Shown: piece after piece, positions 26,232-34,308 of the stretch
Position numbering within the stretch: position 1 is the stretch's first letter
Layout: every line of letters begins with the position of its first letter
Assembly: GCA_016711085.1 (NCBI GenBank)
Contig: JADJTR010000001.1
Coordinates: 425,893 to 489,892, forward strand
Direction: 5' to 3'
Length of the DNA: 64,000 nt
Source: Phyllobacteriaceae bacterium
Lineage (GTDB): Bacteria; Pseudomonadota; Alphaproteobacteria; Rhizobiales; Rhizobiaceae
Position numbers and translations under genes: made by a program
The notes under the pieces: generated by a model
What the model saw: the letters and a program-made list of their open reading frames with translations, nothing else
What the model was told of the DNA's origin: nothing
Databases searched by the model: none

Positions 26232-26301
26232 CCTCATCCTCCCTTGCGCCCGGCCTTGTCGGCCTGTTTTGGTCTTGCGCGCTGTGTATCGCGAATTAGA
26301 A

Positions 26302-26348
26302 TGTACGAACCGGTTAATACAGTCAACTGCTTTGTACGAGGTAGTTAA
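26302..26348. promoter_or_regulatory. Twin TetR-type operators between the quinate operon and its TetR gene
   Basis: Site 1 (26302-26321) reads TGTACGAACCGGTTAATACA, a 20-bp near-palindrome with AACCGGTT at its core. Site 2 (26333-26348) repeats the left half as TGTACGAGGTAGTTAA, 31 bases downstream, about three helical turns. A minus-strand TTGACT (-35 candidate, 26321-26326) overlaps the edge of site 1, so binding would block the shikimate dehydrogenase promoter. The adjacent TetR gene is the natural candidate repressor. Confidence 0.65.
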
Positions 26349-26371
26349 AAGACTGGCGGAGGAGAGAGCTG

Positions 26372-27037
26372 ATGGGTGAAATGGCCGACCTGGCGTCCGG
26401 CGCGGACGAGGCGGGCGGAGCAAGAAAGCGCAACCCCGAAGCCGTGCGGGCCGACATTCTCGCCGTCGCCATGGCGGAATTCGCCCTGAACGGCTTGTCC
26501 GGCGCGCGCATCGACGAAATCGCCGCCAAGACACGCACCTCGAAGCGCATGATCTACTACTATTTCGGCGACAAGGATGGCCTCTACGAGCGTGTGCTGG
26601 AAGAGGCGTACCGCGAAGTGCGGGCCGGTGAAAACGAATTGGCGCTGGACCATCTCGAGCCGGTAGCGGCGTTGTCGCGCCTGGTCGGCTTCACGTTCGA
26701 CCATCACAGCCGCAACCCGGATTTCATCCGTCTGGTGATGATCGAGAACATCCACCACGGCGAATATCTCGAACGATCGTCGGCGATCCGCGACCTCAAC
26801 GTCACGGCGATTGCCAATCTCAAATCGATCTATGAGCGAGGATTGGCGCATGGCGTGTTTCGCGCCGGCCTCGATCCGCTCGAACTGCACTGGCAGATCA
26901 GCGCGTTGTCCTTTTTCAACGTGTCGAACAGGGCGACCTTTTCGCGCCTGTTCGGCGACCGGCTGTGGAGCGACGACGGGCAGCGCAAGCTGAAGGCCGA
27001 CTGCATCGACATGGTGCTGCGTTTCGTTCTCGCCTGA
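26372..27037 (+). CDS. TetR family transcriptional regulator of the quinate/shikimate operon
   Basis: This 221-residue regulator has an N-terminal helix-turn-helix: ADILAVAMAEFALNGLSGARIDEIAAKTRTSKRMIYYYFGDKDGLYERVL spans residues 28-77. The ligand-binding C-terminal domain resembles the TetR_C groups found near aromatic catabolism genes. A strong GGAGGAGA site precedes ATG. It is divergent from the shikimate dehydrogenase operon, with twin operator-like repeats between them, and is followed by a hydrolase and a DUF3237 gene that may form its own transcript. The inducer is unknown; quinate, shikimate or protocatechuate are reasonable guesses. Confidence 0.88.
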   Translation: MGEMADLASGADEAGGARKRNPEAVRADILAVAMAEFALNGLSGARIDEIAAKTRTSKRMIYYYFGDKDGLYERVLEEAYREVRAGENELALDHLEPVAALSRLVGFTFDHHSRNPDFIRLVMIENIHHGEYLERSSAIRDLNVTAIANLKSIYERGLAHGVFRAGLDPLELHWQISALSFFNVSNRATFSRLFGDRLWSDDGQRKLKADCIDMVLRFVLA

Positions 27038-27075
27038 CCCTCGACACCAAACAGGACATCGACAAGGAGCCAAAG

Positions 27076-28014
27076 ATGCTCGATCCCGAACTGGAGCCGT
27101 TCCTTGTCCGCTGGGACGCGGAATGGTCGACGCTAAAGGCCGGTGCGACGCCGGCCGACCGCCGCGCCCATTTCGAAATCGTGGCGCGCAACATGGCGCT
27201 GCCGGCGCCGGGGGACGTCGACGCTTCGGCGGTGCATGTCATCGACAGCAACGCCGGCCCGGTGCGGGTCCGCGTGTTTCGCCATTCAGGCGGGGGCGTG
27301 CAGCCGGCGCTGGTCTACATGCACGGCGGCGCATGGATGCAGGGCAGCCCGGAAACGCACGCCGACATCACATCGCGCATCGCCTCATGGAACCGTCAGA
27401 CCGTCGTCAGCATCGACTATGCGCTGGCGCCGGAACAGCCGTTCCCGGCGGCGGTGACGCAATGCGCGGCGGTGATCGAATGGATTTTCGCCAGAGCGCA
27501 AAAGCTCGGCATCGATGCGCGCCGCATCGCCATTGGCGGCGACAGCGCTGGCGCCAATATCGCCGCCGCGTTGACGCTGGTTTTTCGCGACGCGCCGGAA
27601 CGTTTACGGGCGCAGTTGCTGGTTTATCCGGCATGCGATTTCGACATGACCCGGCCTTCCTACCGCGAAAACGCCAATGGCCCGCTGCTCAGGATCGCCG
27701 GCATGGACGCCATCAACGCCATGTATTGCCCCCATCCGGCGGACTTCGACAATCCGCTTGTCCAGCCGCTGCTGGCGAAAAGCCACGCCGGCCTGCCGCC
27801 GGCCTTCGTTGCGGTCGCCGGTCACGACCCGTTGCGCGATTCCGGCGTCGCCTACGCCGAAGCCCTTCGGGCGGATGGGGTTGACGTCGTTCTCGACCGG
27901 TCGGAGGGGCTGATTCACGGTTACTTGCGCGCCATGGCGTATTGCGCCGCCAGCCGCGCGGCGCTGAAACGCATGACGGATTGGCTCTCTGCCCGCAACG
28001 CGGAAACGCCATGA
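27076..28014 (+). CDS. Alpha/beta hydrolase, hormone-sensitive-lipase (HSL) family esterase
   Basis: This 312-residue esterase has the oxyanion motif HGGAW (residues 82-86), the nucleophile elbow GDSAGAN (about residue 157), and catalytic Asp and His regions GHDPLRDSG and EGLIHGYL. These mark the HSL (carboxylesterase IV) family. ATG 27076 has AAGGAG 7-12 bases upstream. It lies 38 bases after tetR and overlaps the next gene by ATGA. In a cluster for quinate and hydroxycinnamates, it may release these from plant esters such as chlorogenate; this substrate is a guess from context. No signal peptide is seen, so the ester would need to enter the cell. Confidence 0.85.
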   Translation: MLDPELEPFLVRWDAEWSTLKAGATPADRRAHFEIVARNMALPAPGDVDASAVHVIDSNAGPVRVRVFRHSGGGVQPALVYMHGGAWMQGSPETHADITSRIASWNRQTVVSIDYALAPEQPFPAAVTQCAAVIEWIFARAQKLGIDARRIAIGGDSAGANIAAALTLVFRDAPERLRAQLLVYPACDFDMTRPSYRENANGPLLRIAGMDAINAMYCPHPADFDNPLVQPLLAKSHAGLPPAFVAVAGHDPLRDSGVAYAEALRADGVDVVLDRSEGLIHGYLRAMAYCAASRAALKRMTDWLSARNAETP

Positions 28015-28478
28015 ACCAAGCGGCGCTCCCCGGTCTCGAACCGGTTTTCACCATCGTCGCCGAAATCGCGCCGCCGCGTTCGGCCGGGCCGGGCCTTGCC
28101 GGCGAACGTCTCCACATCCCCATTCTCGGCGGAACGGTGGAGGGGCGGCGTTTGTCCGGGCGCATCCTGCCGGGCGGATCGGATTGGCCTTTGATCCGGC
28201 GCGATGGCGCGTCGGCGATCGAGGCGTTTTACACCATCGAAGCCACGGACGGGACCCTCATCCTGGTGCGCAATCGCGGGCTGCGCCTTTCGTCGCCCGA
28301 TGTCCTGGAGCGGTTGCGCGCCGGCGCGGCGGTCGATCCGACAGCCTATTATTTCCGCTCGACCCTGGAATTCGATGCGCCGGACGGCCCGCACCAATGG
28401 TTGCGCGAAAACCTCTTCGTCGCGTCTTTGGCGCCGGCGGGGCGGAGAATCACGATCGACGTCTATCGCCTGACCTGA
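28011..28478 (+). CDS. DUF3237 family protein
   Basis: This 155-residue protein matches the DUF3237 beta-barrel pattern: LEPVFTIVAEIAPP at the start, GGTVEGRRLSGRILPGGSDWPLIRRDG in the middle, and YYFRSTLEFDAP ... WLRENLFVASLAPAGRRITIDVYRL at the end. The family has no settled function, although members often sit beside esterases and aromatic or aliphatic acid catabolism genes. Its start overlaps the esterase stop (ATGA at 28011-28014), so the two proteins are probably made together. It converges with pobA across a 47-base gap with no obvious terminator. Confidence 0.85.
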   Translation: MNQAALPGLEPVFTIVAEIAPPRSAGPGLAGERLHIPILGGTVEGRRLSGRILPGGSDWPLIRRDGASAIEAFYTIEATDGTLILVRNRGLRLSSPDVLERLRAGAAVDPTAYYFRSTLEFDAPDGPHQWLRENLFVASLAPAGRRITIDVYRLT

Positions 28479-28525
28479 CGCCGTCGCCAAATCGGGCAGG
28501 TCACGAATGCCGGGCGCTCATTGTC

Positions 28526-29695
28526 TCAGAACGGCAGGCCGACATAGTTTTCCGCCAGCGAGGAAAGCGCGTTTTCGGAGGAGAACAGATAAGCCAGATC
28601 CGTTTCCTGCAGCTTGCGGTCATAGGCGATGCTGTCGGGAAAGGTGTGCAGCATCATGGTCATCCACCACGAGAAGCGTTGCGCCTTCCATACGCGGGCG
28701 AGGGCGCGGGCGGAGTAATTGTCGAGCCCTTGGTCGTCGCCCTTTTTATAGTGATCCGTCATTGCGTGATAGAGATAGTAGATGTCCGAGGCGGCGCTGT
28801 TGAGGCCGCGCGCGCCGGTCGGCGGCACGATGTGGGCGGAATCGCCGGCAAGGAACAATTTGCCGTAACGCATCGGTTCGGCGACGAAGGAGCGCAACGG
28901 CGCGATCGACTTCTCGATCGACGGGCCGGTCTGCATCCGGACGCCGATTTCGGCCGGCAGGCGGCGTTTCAGTTCGGCCCAGAAATCATCATCGCTCCAC
29001 TCGTCGACGGTCTGGGTCAGCGGCACCTGGATGTAGTAGCGGCTCAGCACCTGCGAACGCAGCGAACACAGGGCGAAACCGCGCTCATGCCGGGCATAGA
29101 TCAGTTCCGGCGAAACCGGTTTGGTGCGCGACAGAACGCCCAGCCAGCCGAAGGGGTAGAGTTTTTCGTACTCGCGCAGGACTCCCGCCGGGATCGATTT
29201 GCGGCTCACGCCATGAAAGCCGTCGGCGCCGATGATGAAATCGCAGTCTATGCGGACGACATCGTCGCCCGACCGGTAGGTCACGTGGGGAGACGACGTC
29301 AGGTCGTGCAGCTTCACATCGTCGGCGTGGTGAATGACCTTGCCGCCGCGCGCCGCGCGGGCTTCGTAGAGATCGCGGGTCAGTTCGGTCTGGCCATAGA
29401 CGACGACGGAATTGCCGCCGGTATGGCCGGACAGGTCGACGCGCTCCATGATCCCGTCATGGGCGATGAAGAACCCGTGATGGATTTCGCCTTCGCGGTC
29501 CATGCGTTCGCCGCATTGCGCCTCGCGCATCAGCTCGGCAAAGCCGTGTTCGAGCACGCCGGCGCGAATGCGCGACAGCACATGCTCGCGGCTGTGCTTT
29601 TCGAGAACGATGGTGTCGATGCCGCGCAAATCGAGGAGCTGGGACAGGAGCAGGCCTGACGGGCCGCCGCCGATGATGCAAACTTGGGTCTTCAC
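28526..29695 (-). CDS. pobA: 4-Hydroxybenzoate 3-monooxygenase
   Basis: This 389-residue flavoprotein matches PobA closely: CIIGGGPSGLLL (FAD Rossmann motif, residues 5-16), RIRAGVLEHG, YGQTELTRDLYEAR, FIIGADGFHGVSRKSIP and LFLAGDSAHIVPPTGARGLNSAASD. It hydroxylates 4-hydroxybenzoate to protocatechuate with NAD(P)H and O2. The start is GTG at 29695: AGGAGG lies 8 bases before it and the resulting protein has the standard length of about 390. It follows ligC by 47 bases and is probably the last gene of the lig operon, so 4-hydroxybenzoate oxidation and protocatechuate cleavage are expressed together. Confidence 0.94.
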   Translation of the reverse strand: MKTQVCIIGGGPSGLLLSQLLDLRGIDTIVLEKHSREHVLSRIRAGVLEHGFAELMREAQCGERMDREGEIHHGFFIAHDGIMERVDLSGHTGGNSVVVYGQTELTRDLYEARAARGGKVIHHADDVKLHDLTSSPHVTYRSGDDVVRIDCDFIIGADGFHGVSRKSIPAGVLREYEKLYPFGWLGVLSRTKPVSPELIYARHERGFALCSLRSQVLSRYYIQVPLTQTVDEWSDDDFWAELKRRLPAEIGVRMQTGPSIEKSIAPLRSFVAEPMRYGKLFLAGDSAHIVPPTGARGLNSAASDIYYLYHAMTDHYKKGDDQGLDNYSARALARVWKAQRFSWWMTMMLHTFPDSIAYDRKLQETDLAYLFSSENALSSLAENYVGLPF

Positions 29696-29742
29696 GCCGA
29701 TTTCCTCCTGAAATGCCGAGCGATGCGAAGCAACCGCGCGGC

Positions 29743-30687
29743 TCAAACCAAAGAACGTTCGATGCGGTCCAGCGTTTCCATCGCCGGCAGACATTGCCCA
29801 ACCGATCCGTTCGGCTCGCGACCGTCTTTGATCGCCGAGAAAAACTCGCGGTCGATCAATTCGATGCCGTTGTTGGATACGGCGACGCCGGAAAGGTCGA
29901 TCTTGTTGTCCTTGCCGTCGTAGAGGTCGTCGTAGCGGGCGATATAGGTGCCGTTATCGCAAATGTAGCGGAAGAAGGTGCCGAGTGGCCCGTCATTGTT
30001 GAACGACAGCGACAGCGTGCAGATCGCGCCCGACGGCGCCTTCAATCCGATCGCCATGTCCATGGCGATCTGGAGGTCGGGATGGTGCGGACCCTCCAGT
30101 CCGAAAGCATGCGTCGCCGCGCCGCCGGTCTGGTACTGGAACAGGTCCACGGTGTGGCAGGCGTGGTGCCAGAGCAGGTGATCGGTCCACGACCGCGGCT
30201 TGCCGAGCGCGTTCATGTTGGAGCGGCGGAAAAAATAGGTCTGCACGTCCATCTGATGGATGTTCAGCTCGCCGCGCCTGATGCGGTTGTGAATCCACTG
30301 ATGGCTCGGATTAAAGCGGCGGACATGACCGGCCATGGCGACGACGCCGGTTTCCTTCTGGACACGCACGACTTCACGAGAATCCGCGACGGTGTCGGCC
30401 ATCGGGATTTCGACCATCACATGCTTGCCCGCCCTCATGCAGGCGATCGCCTGGGCGGCGTGCATCTGTGTCGGCGTCGACAGGATGACGGCGTCGACGT
30501 CGCTGCGCTCCAGGCTCTCGGCGAGATCGGTCGTCCAATGGCCGACGCCGCGCGATTTGGCGAAGGCCTCGATGTCGTCCGGTTCGCGGCCGACGACCGA
30601 GGTGACGCTGACGCCGTCGATGGCGCCGATCGCATCGAGGTGTTTCATTCCGAAAGCGCCGGCCGCGCCGGCGACGCAAACGCGCAT
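29743..30687 (-). CDS. ligC: 4-Carboxy-2-hydroxymuconate-6-semialdehyde dehydrogenase
   Basis: This 314-residue Gfo/Idh/MocA-family protein aligns by eye with Sphingobium LigC over its whole length. Shared blocks include CTPTQMHAEQAIACM-like STPTQMHAAQAIACM, GHVRRFNPSHQWIHN, QMDVQTYFFRR, SWTDHLLWHHACHTVDLF and SLSFNNDGPLGTFFRYIC. LigC oxidises the LigAB ring-cleavage product to 2-pyrone-4,6-dicarboxylate with NAD(P)+. It starts 12 bases after ligB ends. The glycine-rich nucleotide loop is GAAGAFGMKH near the N-terminus. Confidence 0.93.
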   Translation of the reverse strand: MRVCVAGAAGAFGMKHLDAIGAIDGVSVTSVVGREPDDIEAFAKSRGVGHWTTDLAESLERSDVDAVILSTPTQMHAAQAIACMRAGKHVMVEIPMADTVADSREVVRVQKETGVVAMAGHVRRFNPSHQWIHNRIRRGELNIHQMDVQTYFFRRSNMNALGKPRSWTDHLLWHHACHTVDLFQYQTGGAATHAFGLEGPHHPDLQIAMDMAIGLKAPSGAICTLSLSFNNDGPLGTFFRYICDNGTYIARYDDLYDGKDNKIDLSGVAVSNNGIELIDREFFSAIKDGREPNGSVGQCLPAMETLDRIERSLV

Positions 30688-30699
30688 GGTGTTGTCCTC

Positions 30700-31539
30700 T
30701 CAGGCGTTTTCCAGGATGATGTGGCCGACAGCGGTGTTGGACGCCGGCACGTGATAGTGGCGATGGACTTCGCGGACATGCTCGTTGAGCGCGCCGCGCA
30801 TGACGTGCCACATCACCATTTCGATGCCTTCCGAGCCGGCTTCGCGCAGATACTCCAGATGGGTGATGCGGGAGCCGGCGACCGGGTCCTCGGTCAACAG
30901 GTCGAGGAAGCGCTTGTCGAATTCCGGATTGATGAGGCCCGCGCGCTCGTGCTGGAGTTGGTGCGACATGCCGCCGGTGCCGAAGACCATCACTTTCAGG
31001 TCATCGTCGTAACTCTCGATGGCGCGGCGGACCGCCTTGCCGAGATTGTAGCAACGGTTGCCGGTCGGGGCGGGGTACTGGACGACGTTGACGCAGAGCG
31101 GGATGACCGCGCACGGCCATTCGTCGACCTCGCCGAACATCACCGACAGCGGCACGGTCAGGCCATGATCGACCTCCATTCGGTTCATGATGGTCAGGTC
31201 GAATTCGTCGAGGATGACCGATTGGGCGATATGCGAGGCAAGTTTTTGATGTCCCTTGACGACGGGAACCGGGCGCGGACCCCAGCCTTCGTCGGCCGGT
31301 TGGAATTCGGCGGCGCAGCCGAGCGCGAAGGTCGGGATCATCTCGGCCGAAAACGCCGTGCAGTGGTCGTTGTAGACGAGGAAAACGACGTCGGGCCGGT
31401 TTTCCCTCATCCAATGGCGCGAGAACTCGAAACCCCTGAATACAGGCGCCCAATAGGGTTCGTGCGTCTTGTGCGTGTCCATGGCGACGCCGATGGCGGG
31501 AACATGGGAACAGCCGACGCCGGCGACGATGCGCGCCAT
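30700..31539 (-). CDS. ligB: Protocatechuate 4,5-dioxygenase beta subunit (first copy)
   Basis: This 279-residue class III extradiol dioxygenase has Fe(II) ligands His12 (CSHVPAIG), His59 (YNDHCTAF) and a glutamate near residue 240 (REAGSEGIEMVMW). The catalytic histidine lies in GTGGMSHQL. The residues match LigB of Sphingobium (His12, His61, Glu242, His195). It cleaves protocatechuate between carbons 4 and 5. The start ATG overlaps the ligA stop (ATGA at 31538-31541), so subunits are coupled. A second ligAB pair occurs at 37.7-38.9 kb and differs markedly in sequence. Confidence 0.93.
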   Translation of the reverse strand: MARIVAGVGCSHVPAIGVAMDTHKTHEPYWAPVFRGFEFSRHWMRENRPDVVFLVYNDHCTAFSAEMIPTFALGCAAEFQPADEGWGPRPVPVVKGHQKLASHIAQSVILDEFDLTIMNRMEVDHGLTVPLSVMFGEVDEWPCAVIPLCVNVVQYPAPTGNRCYNLGKAVRRAIESYDDDLKVMVFGTGGMSHQLQHERAGLINPEFDKRFLDLLTEDPVAGSRITHLEYLREAGSEGIEMVMWHVMRGALNEHVREVHRHYHVPASNTAVGHIILENA

Positions 31540-31934
31540 CACTTGGTCTCCCATTCGGACTTGTAGCGGTTGCCTTCGATCGGACGCCCGCCGGCGAGCA
31601 TCATGGCGCGGTAGGAGTCACGGTCCATGTGGGTCATGACCGCCGCCAGATCCTGGAAGGTGATGCCGTCGAAGGCGGCGAGCTTGGAGGTGTAATAAAT
31701 GTTGCCGCCAAGCTCGATCAGGCGGTTCCACTCCCTTTTCAGCACCGCTTCGCGCTGATCGGCGTTCATCGGATAGCGGTCGAGATAGGTCCCGGGATCG
31801 GCGCGGAAGGCGTCGCGGTTGACCTGCAAGCGCAGCGAAATGCAGAACATGTTGAGATGATAGCCCTCGCGCGAACGATCGGCGTCGAAAACGAAGGTGC
31901 CGGGGATGTCGTCGTAGTCCTTCGGCTTGGTCAT
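31539..31934 (-). CDS. ligA: Protocatechuate 4,5-dioxygenase alpha subunit (first copy)
   Basis: This 131-residue LigA-type subunit carries DDIPGTFVFDADRSREGYHLNMFCISL, AVLKREWNRLIELGGNIYYTSKLAAFDG and a C-terminal MMLAGGRPIEGNRYKSEW tail, all matching classical LigA. LigA covers the active site of LigB and completes the substrate pocket. Its start overlaps the stop of the upstream dehydrogenase (ATGA at 31931-31934) and its stop overlaps the ligB start, giving a chain of coupled genes. Confidence 0.92.
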   Translation of the reverse strand: MTKPKDYDDIPGTFVFDADRSREGYHLNMFCISLRLQVNRDAFRADPGTYLDRYPMNADQREAVLKREWNRLIELGGNIYYTSKLAAFDGITFQDLAAVMTHMDRDSYRAMMLAGGRPIEGNRYKSEWETK

Positions 31935-32872
31935 GGCGCGCCTCCTGCTCCCCGCGTTGCGGCGAGCGCCGCGAGAATGGCGTCGGCGCGCGCCTCAAGG
32001 CTCTCGCCGACCGACCGCGCATCCAGTCGGAGATCGCCGATCGCCTGTTGCCACGCCACGGTGGATGTGGCCATCGACGGCGGCAGGCCGAGTTCCTCGA
32101 TTGTGGCGGCGACTTCGCGCATCTCCGCGGCGCGTCGCACGCCATGGGTCATGGCGCGTTCGAGCATATAGGCCGAGCGTTGCTTCCAGCCGAAGCCCGG
32201 AAAGGTTTGATCGAGTGTTTCAAGGACCGTGTCGGCAACGCCAGCCCGCCGTCCGGCGAGCATGCATTCGGCGACGAGCGCTTCCAGCCCCTTGATCATC
32301 ACCGAACGGATCATCTTGATCGACGAGGCCGCGCCGACGCCGCCAGTAACGGGTTCCGCCTGCATGCGGAGCGCCGACAGCGCCGACAGCGCCGCATCGG
32401 CATGCGGTCCGGCGAACAACAAAGGGGTTTTCGATCCCTTCGGATGGACCGGCGCCATGATGGCGACATCGACGTAGCGCCCGCCCGCCGCTTCGATGAC
32501 CGCGGCCGATTGCGCCTTAGTTCCCGGCGAACAGGAATTGCCGTCGAAAAACAACGCGCCGGCCCTGAGCGCCGCCGCCGCCGCCCGCGCCGCCGACCCC
32601 GCCTGATCGGCAGTGACGAGGGAAAAAACGATTGTCGCGCCCGAAAGCGCTTCGGCCGCCGTCATGGCGCCGGCGACGCCGGCGCGGGCGTAGTCGGCGA
32701 GCTTGCTGTCGCGCTGCGTGGCGCTGTCGGTCTTGATGTCGAAGGCGCGCGGCGAGAGCGCGGGGAAATCTTCGCGCCATCCGGCGACGAAGGCGGCCGC
32801 AGCTTCGCCGAAGCCGATCAGCGCGATTGCGCCCGGCGCCAGCGGATCTACTGACTGCTCCTGCGATGACAC
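31931..32872 (-). CDS. NAD(P)-dependent oxidoreductase of the 6-phosphogluconate-dehydrogenase-like DUF1932 family
   Basis: This 313-residue beta-hydroxyacid-dehydrogenase-like protein has a Rossmann loop ALIGFGEAAAAF (about residues 17-28), a DGNSCSPGTKAQSA substrate loop, SSIKMIRSVMIKGLEAL with the likely catalytic lysine, and a C-terminal DUF1932 domain (residues 200-270). The start is GTG at 32872 with a weak AGGGA site. It is the first gene of the ligA-ligB-ligC-pobA operon and overlaps ligA by 4 bases, so it probably serves the same pathway. No step of the standard 4,5-cleavage pathway needs it, so its substrate is unknown. Confidence 0.8.
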   Translation of the reverse strand: MSSQEQSVDPLAPGAIALIGFGEAAAAFVAGWREDFPALSPRAFDIKTDSATQRDSKLADYARAGVAGAMTAAEALSGATIVFSLVTADQAGSAARAAAAALRAGALFFDGNSCSPGTKAQSAAVIEAAGGRYVDVAIMAPVHPKGSKTPLLFAGPHADAALSALSALRMQAEPVTGGVGAASSIKMIRSVMIKGLEALVAECMLAGRRAGVADTVLETLDQTFPGFGWKQRSAYMLERAMTHGVRRAAEMREVAATIEELGLPPSMATSTVAWQQAIGDLRLDARSVGESLEARADAILAALAATRGAGGAP

Positions 32873-32945
32873 GGCGGCGTCCCTTTTGTTCGCCAGCCAT
32901 GGCTACCATCCCCGACCCGCGGCGGCGCATTTGAACGCGTCGGCT

Positions 32946-32966
32946 GCTATTCAATTATTCAATAGC
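32946..32966. promoter_or_regulatory. LysR-type operator (T-N11-A palindrome) upstream of the lig operon
   Basis: GCTAT-N11-ATAGC is a perfect 5-bp inverted repeat fitting the T-N11-A rule for LysR-family binding; the arms extend to GCTATT and AATAGC. It lies about 75 bases before the GTG start of the lig operon and overlaps the last codons of the lysR gene. The same GCTAT/ATAGC arms recur upstream of galB at 34197-34220, pointing to one regulator for both operons. Confidence 0.7.
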
Positions 32967-34175
32967 GCTCGCCGCCGCCGCGCGCACGAGGTCGAGGAAG
33001 CGCGATTGTGTCGCGGTCGGCCGCCAGCCCTCGCGCATGGTCAGGCCGATCGGCCGCCGGCTGTCCGGAAGATCAATGGCGATGGCCTTCAACTCGCCCT
33101 TGGCGTGCTCATGGCTGATCTGGTGCAGGGAAATGATCGTAAGGTAATCGTCGATGGCGAGCAGCCCGCGGATCAGAACCAGCGACGACGAAACGACCCG
33201 CACCGGCGATTCCGCCAGCGCGCCGAAACCGAATTTCTCGTAGAGATAGGTCCCCGCCGGGGTGGCGATCGGCGGCGCCACCTAGGGGAAAGCCAGCGTT
33301 TCCTTCAGCTCGACGCGCTTCTTGTTGGCGAGCGGATGGTTGCGCCCGACGACTATGGCGAGGGGGTCGTCGAACAGGCGTTCCTGGCGGATGTCCTCCG
33401 TCGGCGCCGGAAATCGCAGCGCCCCGATCATGAAATCGATGTCGCCGCGCCTGAGCAGGCGCAGCAATTCGGCGTAAGGGCCGTCGACGACGCGCAACTG
33501 CACGCCGGCGCGTTCGCTGACCATGGCGTCGATGGCGTTCGGCAGGATGGAAGTGCGCGCCAGAGGCAGCGAGCCGACGATGATCGCAGTTGAATCGCGG
33601 CCGAGCGTGATGGCGATTTCGTCGAATCCCTGGCGCAATTCGGACTGGAACAAGGTCGCGCGCTGGGCGAAAGCCAAGGCCGCCGGCGTCAACGCCACGC
33701 CGTCTTCGGCGCTTTCGAACAGCGGGATGCCGGATAGCTTTTCGAGATTGCGCGCGGCGCGATGCAACGAGGGCTGCGACACGCCGATGTTTCGCGCCGC
33801 CATCGAAAAACTGCTCGCCTCCGCCATCGCCGACAGCGAGCGCAATTGCGCAACGGTCAAAAGGCGATCGAAGTGGGGAAAGCCGCGTGCGCCCTGACGG
33901 CCGGAAATGCGGGCGGCCTCGCGTGCGCCGACGGCCAGATGCTCCAGGGCGCGGTCGACGCGGTCGAGAAAGGCGGCGCCGATGGCGGTGGCGTGCATGC
34001 CGTCGCTTCGCCGGTCGAACAACGTCACGCCAAGCGCCGCCTCGAGTTTGGCCACGGCCTGCGTCACCGCCGGTTGCGAAAGATGCTCGCTCGCCGCCGC
34101 GGCGCTCACTGACCGTTGGCGCGCCACTTCGCGGCAAACGCGCAAATGCCGGATATTGGGCAGATCTGTTTCCAT
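32955..34175 (-). CDS. LysR family regulator with two tandem HTH domains, interrupted by an in-frame amber codon
   Basis: About 406 codons, long for a LysR protein (usually about 300), because there are two helix-turn-helix domains. The first is SVSAAAASEHLSQPAVTQAVAKLEAALGV, near residues 20-50. The second is SSFSMAARNIGVSQPSLHRAARNLEKLSG, near residues 120-150. A LysR substrate domain follows. A TAG codon at 33282-33284 splits it in frame: LAFP-stop-VAPPIATPAGTYLYEKF, where a tryptophan (TGG) would be natural. This may be a real nonsense mutation or a single-base error. ATG 34175 gives METDLPNIRHLRVC. It lies between the lig and gal operons and probably activates both with protocatechuate-pathway intermediates. 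Confidence 0.82.
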
Positions 34176-34196
34176 CACATGGGCGCCGTTTCCAAT

Positions 34197-34220
34197 GCTA
34201 TAGCCAATCGTTATGATAGC
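34197..34220. promoter_or_regulatory. LysR-type operator upstream of galB
   Basis: GCTAT (34197-34201) and ATAGC (34216-34220) form an inverted repeat in the 133-base gap between lysR and galB. Inside it, T34201-N11-A34213 fits the LysR box. The arms equal those of the site in front of the lig operon. It is 22-45 bases from the lysR start, where it could also mediate autoregulation. Confidence 0.6.
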
Positions 34221-34308
34221 CGATGTCTTTTCGAATGGGAAATACGGCGCGTTTGGTCGAACATGACATGGCCAAAACGTTGCGTGCAACAAGCGGGAGA
34301 AGCCCACA

